A stretch of DNA of 64,000 bases from the NCBI RefSeq assembly GCF_002752675.1, contig NZ_CP024608.1, positions 7,378,001 through 7,442,000 on the forward strand. The letters are read 5' to 3'. This document shows positions 1 to 8,037 of the stretch, piece after piece. The position numbers and the translations under genes are program-made. The DNA is from Massilia violaceinigra (GTDB lineage Bacteria > Pseudomonadota > Gammaproteobacteria > Burkholderiales > Burkholderiaceae_D). The first letter of the stretch is position 1. Every line of letters starts with the position of its first letter. The notes under the pieces were generated by a model. The model was given only the letters and a program-made list of their open reading frames with translations, did no database searches and was not told where the DNA came from.

Positions 1-903
1 ACCGGCGCGCAGATCGCGCAGATGAGCGCCGACCCGGCCGCGCGCGCCAATGCGGTGCTGGGCATGTTCACCAAGCTGCCGTTCTCGTACACGCTGCAGC
101 CGCCGCTGCTGGGACGCGACTCGGTCGACGAATTCCTGTTCAAGACGCGCGCCGGGTTCTGCGAGCACTTCGCCAGCGCCTTCGTGGTGCTGATGCGCGC
201 GGCCGACGTGCCGGCGCGCGTGGTGATCGGCTACCAGGGCGGCGAACTCAACCCCATCGACGGCTTCCTGATGGTGCGCCAGTCGGAAGCGCACGCCTGG
301 GCGGAAATCTGGATCGCCGGGCGCGGCTGGCTGCGGGTCGACCCGACCGCCGCGGTGGCGCCGGAACGGGTGCAGCGCGGCCTGTCGAGCGCGCTGGCGC
401 AGAATGCTCCCGCATTCGCCGGCCTGGGCGGCCTGCTCGATTTCGGCGGCGAGCGCAATGCGCTGCTCGAACAGTTGCGGTTTCGCATAGGGGCGATCAA
501 CAATGGCTGGAACCAGTGGGTGCTGAACTACACGCCGGATCGCCAGAGCGGCTTCCTGGACAGCCTCAAGCTGAGTCTGATGCATTGGCGCAACCTCGCC
601 ATCCTGGCCGCGATCGGCGCCGCGTTGCTGCTGTGGCGCGCGATACGCCAGCGGCGCGAGACAGACCCGGTCGATGCGCTATACTCGGCCCTGTGTCGAC
701 GGATGAGCCAGCTTGGAATGGCGCGCGCCGCCGACGAGGGCCCGAACGCGTACGCCGCCCGGCTCGCGCAAGGCACGCTGGCGCAGGACAAGCTGGCAGC
801 CATCGAGCGCTTCCTGACGCTCTACAGCGCCCACAAATACAGTGCCCGGCCACCCGCTTCCGGGCTGGCTTCCACCCTGAAAAGTTTGCTGAACAACATT
901 TAA
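1..903 (+). CDS. Transglutaminase-like membrane protein (TgpA/DUF3488 type), C-terminal part
   Basis: The reading frame is open from the first base, so the N-terminal part (normally several membrane helices) lies outside the window. The visible part holds a transglutaminase core with the catalytic Cys in GFCEHFASAF, the His in EAHAWAEIW and the Asp in RVDPTAA. A single membrane helix (NLAILAAIGAALLLW) and a cytoplasmic C-terminal DUF4129-like tail follow. This order matches TgpA-type proteins, whose substrate is not well defined. Its stop overlaps the start of the next gene in a TAATG arrangement, so the two are probably translationally coupled. Confidence 0.85.
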   Translation, partial: TGAQIAQMSADPAARANAVLGMFTKLPFSYTLQPPLLGRDSVDEFLFKTRAGFCEHFASAFVVLMRAADVPARVVIGYQGGELNPIDGFLMVRQSEAHAWAEIWIAGRGWLRVDPTAAVAPERVQRGLSSALAQNAPAFAGLGGLLDFGGERNALLEQLRFRIGAINNGWNQWVLNYTPDRQSGFLDSLKLSLMHWRNLAILAAIGAALLLWRAIRQRRETDPVDALYSALCRRMSQLGMARAADEGPNAYAARLAQGTLAQDKLAAIERFLTLYSAHKYSARPPASGLASTLKSLLNNI

Positions 904-2084
904 TGAAACTGATATCTCTCTTGCTGGCGCTGGCTGTGTCGGCAAGTCCCCTGAGCCAGGCTGCGCCTGCCAAGAAACCCGGCAAGAAAAGCGCGCACAG
1001 CCGCGTCAAGGCGGGAGCCAAGGCGCCGGCGCGCAAGATGGCGCCGCTGGTGGCCCTGCCCGTGGCGGCCGGCGCGGCTGCGGCGGCCCAGGCCGGCGAC
1101 GCCATCGTGTTCAGCGAATCGGACGCGGTCAATGCCTTCGCCGACGAGCTGGCCCTGCGCCACGGTTTTCCGCGCGCCGAGCTGGGCGCGCTGATCGGCC
1201 AGATCCGCTATATCGATGCGGCGGTCCAGCTGGTCAAGCCGGCGCCCAAGGGCAAGCCCAAGAACTGGCAGAACTACAAGCGGGTGACGATCGAACCGGT
1301 CCGCATCAGGGCGGGCGTATCGTTCTGGAACCAGCACGCCGCCGTGCTGGCGCGCGCGCAGGCCGAATATGGCGTGCCGGCCGAGATTATCGTCGGCATC
1401 ATCGGCGTGGAAACGATCTATGGCAGGGATACCGGGCGCTTCCGGGTGCTGGACGTGCTCACCACGCTCGCCTTTGCCTATCCCGAGGCGCCCAACCGGG
1501 CGGCGCGCATGGCGTTTTTCCGGGGCGAGCTGGAAAACGCGCTGCTGCTGGCGCGCAAGTCGAACATCGAACCGCTGTCCATGCTCGGCTCCTTCGCCGG
1601 GGCCATCGGCATGCCGCAGTTCATGCCGGGCAGCGTGCTGGCGTACGGGGTCGACTACGACAACGATGGCAACATCGACCTGCGCAACTCGGCGGTGGAC
1701 GCGATCGGCAGCGTGGCCAGTTTCCTGGTCCAGCACGGCTGGCAGGCAAAGCAGAGCGGCCCGATCGTGTATCCGGCGCGCGTCTCCGACGAGCGCGTGT
1801 GGGAAAGCTTCCTCAACCAGGGCCTGGCGGCCAAATTCCGGGACGACGAGTTGCGCGCCGGCGGCGTGAGCAGCAGCGCCATCCTCCCGCCAAGCCAGCG
1901 CTATGGCTTGATCGACTTGCCCAACGGCGGCGATCCGACCGAGTACCGCATCGCCACCGATAATTTTTTCGCTATCACGCAATACAACCGCTCTTACTTT
2001 TACGCCATGTCGGTCATCGAACTGGGTCGCACCATCCGCCTGAGCCGATCGGGACAGCCCCTTGCATCCGGGGAAACTTTGTAA
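903..2084 (+). CDS. mltB: Lytic murein transglycosylase B
   Basis: Predicted periplasmic lytic transglycosylase of 393 residues that cleaves the MurNAc-GlcNAc bond of peptidoglycan. A signal peptide (MKLISLLLALAVSASPLSQA) is followed by a Lys/Ala-rich linker and then the MltB domain. The likely catalytic Glu is in GIIGVETIYGRDTGRF, and the family motifs MLGSFAGAIGMPQFMPGS and DYDNDGNIDL are intact. The reading frame is open much further upstream, but the ATG at 903 overlaps the preceding stop and begins a signal peptide, so it is taken as the start. The linker is longer than in E. coli MltB, and no lipobox is evident, so it may be a soluble periplasmic form. Confidence 0.9.
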   Translation: MKLISLLLALAVSASPLSQAAPAKKPGKKSAHSRVKAGAKAPARKMAPLVALPVAAGAAAAAQAGDAIVFSESDAVNAFADELALRHGFPRAELGALIGQIRYIDAAVQLVKPAPKGKPKNWQNYKRVTIEPVRIRAGVSFWNQHAAVLARAQAEYGVPAEIIVGIIGVETIYGRDTGRFRVLDVLTTLAFAYPEAPNRAARMAFFRGELENALLLARKSNIEPLSMLGSFAGAIGMPQFMPGSVLAYGVDYDNDGNIDLRNSAVDAIGSVASFLVQHGWQAKQSGPIVYPARVSDERVWESFLNQGLAAKFRDDELRAGGVSSSAILPPSQRYGLIDLPNGGDPTEYRIATDNFFAITQYNRSYFYAMSVIELGRTIRLSRSGQPLASGETL

Positions 2085-2553
2085 AAGAATCTAACGCACG
2101 GAGCGGTTTTTTGGCGCACAAGGCCTGCGCCGGACACCTCATTCTGGTCAAGAGTATCCCCACGAATATTCATTCGTGCTCCATAGAAACCCCTCTTGCG
2201 TTAATATACTCAGAAACATGTTGCTAATAAGCCAGTTCTGTTTAGAATTGTGCGGCGAAGGCATGTAAATTGTCTTACACTTAAGTTTTCTTGGAAAACA
2301 ATTAGTTTTTCAGTGATTTTGTGAGAGAATTGCAATGCGGCTATGTTGCGATCAGACAACACAACCGACATCATTTTGTAATCTGTTATTGCTTTTCAGT
2401 ATTAGATTACAAAACCTTGTACAATTGTGTATATTTTTTAAAAAGTGTTACCCAAGATAAATTCGCAAGCGCACTTCGACGGTGGTTGACCAGCAGCGAG
2501 AGCTCCGCGTGTTTGACTTAGCAGCACCACTCACAATAGGAATTATTGACATC
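2085..2553. other. AT-rich intergenic region upstream of the HTH gene
   Basis: About 470 bases without a convincing gene. The stretch 2160-2480 is clearly AT-rich against a GC-rich background and contains runs of T and A. An inverted repeat (2374-2414) is annotated separately. Small open frames here lack ribosome binding sites and family resemblance. The region probably holds the promoter and operator of the downstream helix-turn-helix gene. Confidence 0.6.
2374..2414. promoter_or_regulatory. 11-bp perfect inverted repeat in AT-rich leader
   Basis: TTTTGTAATCT at 2374-2384 is repeated in inverted form as AGATTACAAAA at 2404-2414 with a 19-base spacer. It sits 140 bases before the putative start of a small helix-turn-helix protein, so an operator role is plausible. 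It could also form an RNA hairpin. No function is proven. Confidence 0.4.
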
Positions 2554-2880
2554 ATGACAAACCAAGTCGGCATTGATATGAACAGCGATTCGGACTCCGA
2601 TGATCTGCTGCAATACAACCCAAATCGTTTATTGGACACGCTGATCGAAAATCTGCGTCTCAAGAACGATGCAGCCCTGTCGCGCGCGCTGGAAGTGGCG
2701 CCGCCAGTGATCTCGAAGATCCGTCACCACCGCCTGCCGGTCGGCGCCTCCCTGCTGATCCGCATGCACGAAGTAAGCGACCTGTCGATCCGCGACCTGC
2801 GCTACTTGATGGGCGACCGCCGCAACAAGTTCCGCATCAGCGACAAGCAGTTCAAGCCAAAAGAAGGCGATCCAGCGTAA
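2554..2880 (+). CDS. Small helix-turn-helix protein, putative phage-CII/Cro-like regulator
   Basis: Predicted 108-residue cytoplasmic protein. The central part (LIENLRLKNDAALSRALEV then PPVISKIRHHRLPVGASLL) reads as a helix-turn-helix of the Cro/C1 type: a short helix, an A-L-S-R-A-L turn and a recognition helix with S-K-I-R. The C-terminal part is basic (GDRRNKFRISDKQFKP). The open frame begins at 2482, but the ATG at 2554 has a weak AGGA upstream and is preferred; the ATG at 2578 is also possible. It stands alone between mltB and cysM behind an AT-rich leader, which would fit autoregulation. Its target is unknown. Confidence 0.65.
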   Translation: MTNQVGIDMNSDSDSDDLLQYNPNRLLDTLIENLRLKNDAALSRALEVAPPVISKIRHHRLPVGASLLIRMHEVSDLSIRDLRYLMGDRRNKFRISDKQFKPKEGDPA

Positions 2881-2970
2881 TAGCGGGATCGGTCGGGCCG
2901 CGCCGCACAGGCGCAGCCGGATAAGCCCATGCATTGCCCTGTGGGGGGCGGCGCACGGGAAGCACACAAA

Positions 2971-3021
2971 AACGCCTTCCACCATGAACGGGTCATCGAC
3001 TCGTTCGCGGTGGAAGGCGTT
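2971..3021. terminator. Bidirectional rho-independent terminator between HTH gene and cysM
   Basis: AACGCCTTCCACC (2971-2983) pairs with GGTGGAAGGCGTT (3009-3021). A-rich bases precede the left arm and T-rich bases (to 3028) follow the right arm. The hairpin can therefore end cysM transcripts on the minus strand and HTH-gene transcripts on the plus strand. Confidence 0.8.
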
Positions 3022-3057
3022 TGTTTTTGTGCGGGGCAGCGCTGGCCCCGCCGGGAA

Positions 3058-3960
3058 TTATGCGGGGAACACGCCGGTCGACAGGTACCGGTCGCCGCGG
3101 TCGCACACGATGAACACGATGGTGGCGTTTTCCACCGTCTGCGAGATGCGCAGGGCGATCTCGCAGGCGCCGGCGGCCGAGATGCCGCAAAAAATGCCTT
3201 CTTCGGCCGCCATGCGGCGCGCCATCTGCTCGGCCGCGGCCTGGCTCACGTTCTCGACCTGGTCGACCCTGGCCTTGTCGAAGATTTTGGGCAGATAGGC
3301 TTCGGGCCACTTGCGGATGCCCGGGATCTGCGAGCCGTCTTCCGGCTGGGCGCCGATGATCTGCACCGCCGGGTTCTGCTCCTTGAGGTACTGCGACACG
3401 CCCATGATGGTGCCGGTGGTGCCCATGGCGCTGACAAAGTGGGTGACGCCGCCGTTGGTATCGCGCCAGATCTCGGGACCGGTCGATTCGTAGTGGGCGC
3501 GCGGATTATCCAGGTTGCCGAACTGGTCGAGGATGATGCCCTTGCCGTCGCGCTGCAACTGATCGGCCATGTCGCGCGCGTATTCCATGCCGCCGGTCTT
3601 GGGCGTGAGGATGATCTGGGCGCCGTAGGCGGCCATGCTCTGGCGCCGTTCGATCGAGAGGTATTCGGGCATGAGCAGCAGCATCTTGTAGCCGCGGATG
3701 GCCGCCGCCATCGCCAGCGCGATGCCGGTGTTGCCGCTGGTCGCTTCGATCAGGGTGTCGCCCGGCTTGATCTGGCCGCGTTCTTCGGCGCGGCGCAGCA
3801 TCGACATGGCGGCGCGGTCCTTGACCGAACCGGCCGGATTATCGCCTTCCATCTTGCCGAGGATGATGTTGTTGCGGGCTTCCGCATCGGCGCCCGGCAG
3901 GCGCACCAGGCGCACCAGCGGGGTGTTGCCGATCGTATCTTCGATGGTCATGTAGGGCAT
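3058..3960 (-). CDS. cysM: Cysteine synthase B (O-acetylserine sulfhydrylase)
   Basis: 300-residue PLP enzyme that makes cysteine from O-acetylserine and sulfide or thiosulfate. The PLP lysine is in NPAGSVKDRAA, the substrate loop is EATSGNTGIAL, and the phosphate-binding region is SAMGTTGTIMG. The N-terminus MPYMTIEDTIGNTPLVRL matches CysM rather than CysK, and the length is normal for the family. It is transcribed away from the flavoprotein gene at 4090, with about 130 bases of shared promoter region. Confidence 0.95.
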   Translation of the reverse strand: MPYMTIEDTIGNTPLVRLVRLPGADAEARNNIILGKMEGDNPAGSVKDRAAMSMLRRAEERGQIKPGDTLIEATSGNTGIALAMAAAIRGYKMLLLMPEYLSIERRQSMAAYGAQIILTPKTGGMEYARDMADQLQRDGKGIILDQFGNLDNPRAHYESTGPEIWRDTNGGVTHFVSAMGTTGTIMGVSQYLKEQNPAVQIIGAQPEDGSQIPGIRKWPEAYLPKIFDKARVDQVENVSQAAAEQMARRMAAEEGIFCGISAAGACEIALRISQTVENATIVFIVCDRGDRYLSTGVFPA

Positions 3961-4089
3961 GGGCTACTCTTTGCAGTTCGACAAAACACCATTCTAATCC
4001 ACGATGCTCTTGTGCGTTTGAGACAGGGTCGCTTGCAGCCGGCCAGCTGCTAGACTGACAGCTGTTCCCCTCACCAGAGCCGACTTCCC

Positions 4090-5829
4090 ATGAGCACCCT
4101 GCCCGCCCCTGACTTTATTCCCGACAACAGCATCAACGAGCGCTTCGAGAGTTCGATGAGCAAATACGAGTCGCGCCGCGACCAGATGTTTCCTGTGCTG
4201 ACAGAGGCCGACATCGCGCGCCTGCGCCGCTTCGGCAGCGAGGGACGCTGGCACGACGGCGACGCCATTTTCGTGGCGGGCGGCGGCAATCCGGGAATGA
4301 TGATCGTGCTGGCGGGCGAAGTGCGCATCAGCCAGCGCGATGGCATGGGCAACAGCCACCGGATCGTCGACCACGGCCCCGGCCACTTCACGGCCGACGT
4401 CGGACAATTGTCGGGCAGCCCGGCGCTGGTGAGCGCGCACGCGGTCGGCACGGTCGACGCGCTGATCGTCACGCCCGACGCGCTGCGCGCGCTGGTGGTG
4501 GCCGAAGCGGAGCTGGGCGAGCGCATCATGCGGGCCTTGATTTTGCGGCGCGTGGGCCTGATCGAAGCGGGCACAAGCGCGCCGGTGCTGGTCGGCCCGC
4601 CCGGCAGCGCCGACCTGTTCCGCCTGCAGACTTTTTTGACCAGCAACGGCCAACCGCACATGGTGCTCGATCCGGCCACCAGCCCGAACGCCGAGGCGCT
4701 GATCCGCATGTACCAGCCCGGCCCGCACGAACTGCCGCTGGTGGTGTGCCCGGACGGCGTGGTCAAGAAAAATCCCAGCCTGACCGAGCTGGGTCGCTGC
4801 CTCGGCATGCTGCCCGAGCTGGACCCGGACAAGGTATTTGACGTACTGGTGGTGGGGGCCGGGCCGTCCGGACTGGCGACGGCGGTGTATGCGGCCTCGG
4901 AAGGCTTGTCGGTGCTGGTGGTGGAAAACCGCGCGTTCGGCGGCCAGGCCGGCGCCAGCGCGCGCATCGAAAACTACCTCGGCTTCCCGACCGGGATTTC
5001 GGGCCGCGCGCTGGCCGGACGGGCCTTCGTGCAATCGCAAAAATTCGGCGCGCAGGTGGCCATTCCGGCTGCTGCCGACAAGCTGCTGTGCGACCAGTAT
5101 CCGCTGCGCCTGTCGCTGGCCGGCGGCGGCCAGGTGCAGGCGCGCGCGGTGGTGCTGGCGTGCGGGGCGCGCTACCGCAAGCCGGACCTGGCCGACCTGG
5201 CCACGTACGAAGGCTGCGGCGTGTATTACTGGGCCTCGCCGCTGGAAGGCCGGCAGTGCCAGGGCGAAGACGTGGTGCTGGTCGGCGGCGGCAATTCGGC
5301 CGGGCAGGCCGCCGTGTTTTTGTCGGGGCATGCGAAGACGGTGCACATGCTGATCCGCGGGGCCGGGCTGGCGGCGAGCATGTCGAGTTACCTGATCGAG
5401 CGGATTGCGGCGACGCCGAATATCGTGCTGCACACGCATACCAGATTGATCAAGTTGGAAGGCGATGGGCAACGGCTGACGGGCGTGCGCTGGCAGCGTC
5501 GCGACGAGGCCGAAGAAAGCCACGCGGTGCGCAGCGTGTTTTTGTTCGTGGGGGCCGATCCGAATTCGGGCTGGCTGGAGGATTGCGGCGTGCAGGTCGA
5601 CCAGCATGGGTTCGTGATGACGGGCACCGATGTGATGATGGCGCGCTGCAGGGTGACGGGCCAGATGCTCAATACCGATGGGACGCTGCACGGGCATCTG
5701 GAAACCACGGTGCCGGGGGTGTTTGCGATTGGCGATGTGCGCGCGGGGTCAACCAAGCGGGTCGCCGCAGCCGTGGGAGAAGGCGCGGCGGTGGTGGCGC
5801 AGTTGCATGCGTATTTGGCGGTGAAGTAG
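4090..5829 (+). CDS. Cyclic-nucleotide-binding domain / thioredoxin-reductase-like FAD oxidoreductase fusion
   Basis: 579-residue protein. Residues ~30-150 resemble a cyclic nucleotide-binding beta-roll (GDAIFVAGGGNPGMMIVLAG). Residues ~165-240 look like a thioredoxin-fold linker. From ~250 on there is a two-dinucleotide-domain flavoprotein of the thioredoxin reductase family: FAD motif VVGAGPSGLATAVYAA, NADPH motif LVGGGNSAGQAAVF and the C-terminal FAD motif VFAIGDVRAGSTKR. The redox CxxC of true thioredoxin reductase is not present; the corresponding stretch reads YEGCGVYYWAS with a single Cys. The protein is therefore unlikely to reduce thioredoxin by the classical route. A ligand-gated NADPH oxidoreductase is inferred. 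Confidence 0.8.
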   Translation: MSTLPAPDFIPDNSINERFESSMSKYESRRDQMFPVLTEADIARLRRFGSEGRWHDGDAIFVAGGGNPGMMIVLAGEVRISQRDGMGNSHRIVDHGPGHFTADVGQLSGSPALVSAHAVGTVDALIVTPDALRALVVAEAELGERIMRALILRRVGLIEAGTSAPVLVGPPGSADLFRLQTFLTSNGQPHMVLDPATSPNAEALIRMYQPGPHELPLVVCPDGVVKKNPSLTELGRCLGMLPELDPDKVFDVLVVGAGPSGLATAVYAASEGLSVLVVENRAFGGQAGASARIENYLGFPTGISGRALAGRAFVQSQKFGAQVAIPAAADKLLCDQYPLRLSLAGGGQVQARAVVLACGARYRKPDLADLATYEGCGVYYWASPLEGRQCQGEDVVLVGGGNSAGQAAVFLSGHAKTVHMLIRGAGLAASMSSYLIERIAATPNIVLHTHTRLIKLEGDGQRLTGVRWQRRDEAEESHAVRSVFLFVGADPNSGWLEDCGVQVDQHGFVMTGTDVMMARCRVTGQMLNTDGTLHGHLETTVPGVFAIGDVRAGSTKRVAAAVGEGAAVVAQLHAYLAVK

Positions 5830-5856
5830 ACGCTGTAGTTACCGCTATCCTGAAAA

Positions 5857-5947
5857 CCGTCGTTCCCGCGAAGGCGGGAACCCAAGTTCATGCCGATGCC
5901 TGTGGCGGATCAATAAACTTGGGTTCCCGCCTTCGCGGGAACGACGG
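5857..5947. repeat. Perfect 32-bp inverted repeat, REP-like hairpin
   Basis: Bases 5857-5888 are exactly reverse-complementary to 5916-5947, with a 27-base loop. Each arm contains the smaller palindrome TTCCCGCGAAGGCGGGAA. It lies between the 3' ends of two convergent genes, where it could act as a transcription stop without a T-tract. The core sequence type is common as a dispersed extragenic palindrome in Betaproteobacteria (recalled, not searched). Confidence 0.85.
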
Positions 5948-5978
5948 AACTAATTGTAGCGAGCGCGTTAAGTGCACA

Positions 5979-7361
5979 TCAGCGCAGCGGCGTCGGATAC
6001 GTCGCCACGCTCACATTCCCATCCTTATCCACCGCCTGCACGCCGAAGAAGTAATTATCCTTCGACAGCTTCACCGTCGCCTCGGTCACATTCCCCACGA
6101 ATAAAGATCCCTGCCACTGCGCGGCGGTGGTCTCGCGCCAGACGATGCGGTAGCCTGCCAGATCGGGCTCACCGTTGGCCTGCCACACCAGCGAGGAATC
6201 GTTCTCCAGCTTCGCGGTGCGCATCTGCACCTTCTGCGGCGCGCCCGGGGCTAGCGACAGCGTCGCCAGCGCCGCCGCGTTCACCCGCGTCACGCGCGCG
6301 ATGTAGTTGTAGTCGTTGAACTCGGGCAGATCGCCATACTGCAGCGTGCCTTCCTTGCGCACGTTCTGGTGCTGGTGCGTGAAGTCTTCGTTCGGCTCCG
6401 TGAAGCGCAGCGCCGGATAGCCGCGCTCCAGGAACGGCATATGGTCGCCGCCGCGCAGATACCGGTCGCGCCGCTGGATCACGTTCACCGTAAAGCCAGG
6501 CACGTAGCGCTCCCCCACTTCCTTCACATGGCGCGCCAGCTGGCGCGAGGTCGAATCGTTTTCTCCGCCGGTGGCCAGCAGGGCGCGGCTCGTTTCGCTG
6601 TTCTCCTTGGTCGCCGGGACCGATTCGGCGAACAAGCGCACCTGCTTGTCGTCCACGCGGCCGTCGTCGGCGCGCGAGCTGCCGATGATATCGTTGGTGA
6701 ACATGCCCTGCAGGTTCAGGTTCTTCAGCCTTGCCTGTTCGGCCCAATGCGCGGCGCCCAGCAAACCCTGCTCCTCCGCCGCCACCGCCATGAAGACGAT
6801 GGTCGCGTCGAACTTGTGGCGCGCCATGACGCAGGCCATTTCCATCACAGCCGCGGTGCCGGAAGCGTCGTCGTTGGCGCCGGGCGAGTCGCCCGTCGCA
6901 TCCATGATGTCGGTATTGCGCGAGTCGTAGTGACCGCTGACAACGTAAATGCGCTCTTTCGACGCCGGCTGCGTGCCGGGCAGGGTCGCCACGATGTTGA
7001 CGATTTCAGTCGGGCGCGAAATGCGCGCCGATACCGGCGTGACATGGCTGTCGAAGCTCACCTGCAGGCGTCCGCCGGCAGCGGCGCCGCAACGTTCCAG
7101 TTCGGCCTTGATCCAGCGCCGCGCGGCGCCGATGCCGACCGTGTCGGAGACGGTGTCGGACATGGTGTGGCGCGTCTTGAAGCCCACCAGCTTGCGCACG
7201 TGCGCTTCGATACGCTGCGGCGAAATGTCGCCGACGATCTTGTCGATCTGCGGCTGGCGGCGCGCAATGTCGGGGCTCGCGGGGGCTTGCGCGGCGCAGG
7301 CGCCGGCAGCGGCGGCGATCAGGGTGGCCAGCAGGGATTTGGTGAACGGGACAGATGCCAT
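5979..7361 (-). CDS. Secreted M28-family metallopeptidase (aminopeptidase-like)
   Basis: 460-residue exported zinc peptidase. A signal peptide ends near residue 23 (LLATLIAAAAGACAAQA). The M28 zinc ligands are visible: His144/Asp146 in SGHYDSRN, Asp in PGANDDASGTAA (~165), the general-base/ligand Glu pair in AVAAEEQGLLGA (~196-197), and a late His in FTHQHQ. A C-terminal fibronectin-III-like segment (ENDSSLVWQANGEPDLAGYR onward) probably aids substrate or surface binding. The role is extracellular or periplasmic peptide breakdown. It faces convergently toward the flavoprotein gene. Confidence 0.88.
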   Translation of the reverse strand: MASVPFTKSLLATLIAAAAGACAAQAPASPDIARRQPQIDKIVGDISPQRIEAHVRKLVGFKTRHTMSDTVSDTVGIGAARRWIKAELERCGAAAGGRLQVSFDSHVTPVSARISRPTEIVNIVATLPGTQPASKERIYVVSGHYDSRNTDIMDATGDSPGANDDASGTAAVMEMACVMARHKFDATIVFMAVAAEEQGLLGAAHWAEQARLKNLNLQGMFTNDIIGSSRADDGRVDDKQVRLFAESVPATKENSETSRALLATGGENDSTSRQLARHVKEVGERYVPGFTVNVIQRRDRYLRGGDHMPFLERGYPALRFTEPNEDFTHQHQNVRKEGTLQYGDLPEFNDYNYIARVTRVNAAALATLSLAPGAPQKVQMRTAKLENDSSLVWQANGEPDLAGYRIVWRETTAAQWQGSLFVGNVTEATVKLSKDNYFFGVQAVDKDGNVSVATYPTPLR

Positions 7362-7480
7362 GAGGGGTCCTTTGCGACGGGCGACGGGTGAATGGGCGCC
7401 GTCATCTTCTCACGACCCGGCGCGCGCAAGTGCGTCCATACAGCGAAAAAACTTTGCCCGCGCCGCGCGTGCGCCCATGA

Positions 7481-7511
7481 AAAAACCCCGCGGCATAACG
7501 GCGGGGTTTTT
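7481..7511 (-). terminator. Rho-independent terminator of the ComEA-like gene
   Basis: AAAAACCCCGC (7481-7491) pairs with GCGGGGTTTTT (7501-7511). Read on the minus strand this is a GC stem followed by a T-run, just past the stop of the gene at 7529. Confidence 0.85.
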
Positions 7512-7528
7512 GGCAAACCACGCAACAC

Positions 7529-7885
7529 TTACATCTTGGCCGGAGCCGCCGCCGGTTTGGCGGCTGGAGCCGGTTTGCCCGCGGCAGCAGGCGCCTTGGC
7601 GGCGCCGGCGCCGTCAAACGGCTTGCCCGCTACCTGCAGCCCCGCCTGCGACAGCTTGGCGGCGCGCTTGTCGCCCACGCCCTTGACGCGCTTGGAAAAG
7701 TCGGCCCAGTCCTTGAACTCGCCGCCCTTGGTGCGCTCCTCCAGGATCAGCTTGGAGGTGGAGGGCCCGACGCCCTTCACACTGTCGAGTGCGGCTGCGT
7801 CCGCCTTGTTCACGTCGACCTGGGCAAACGCCATGCTCATCGCGGCCACCAGCGCTGCAACTGCAAGCATCAATTTACGGATCAT
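7529..7885 (-). CDS. ComEA-like helix-hairpin-helix DNA-binding protein
   Basis: 118-residue exported protein with a signal peptide (MIRKLMLAVAALVAAMSMAFA), one helix-hairpin-helix pair (VDVNKADAAALDSVKGVGPS and DFSKRVKGVGDKRAAKL), and a low-complexity Ala/Pro/Lys tail. ComEA family members bind incoming DNA in the periplasm during natural transformation. Short free-standing copies like this are common in Betaproteobacteria, and their role in uptake is not always shown. It is monocistronic with its own terminator. Confidence 0.8.
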   Translation of the reverse strand: MIRKLMLAVAALVAAMSMAFAQVDVNKADAAALDSVKGVGPSTSKLILEERTKGGEFKDWADFSKRVKGVGDKRAAKLSQAGLQVAGKPFDGAGAAKAPAAAGKPAPAAKPAAAPAKM

Positions 7886-8037
7886 GTTGTGTCTCCATCA
7901 GATTGTAGGGACGCGGTTGCGCCCCCAACAAGCTAACGGACGATGCAGCACAATGTTGACCGCTCCGATTGAGCGTTATCAGAACAGCAAAATGCCATTC
8001 GTGTAGGCAGACTCGGCGCTGGCTGACAGGCGGAACA

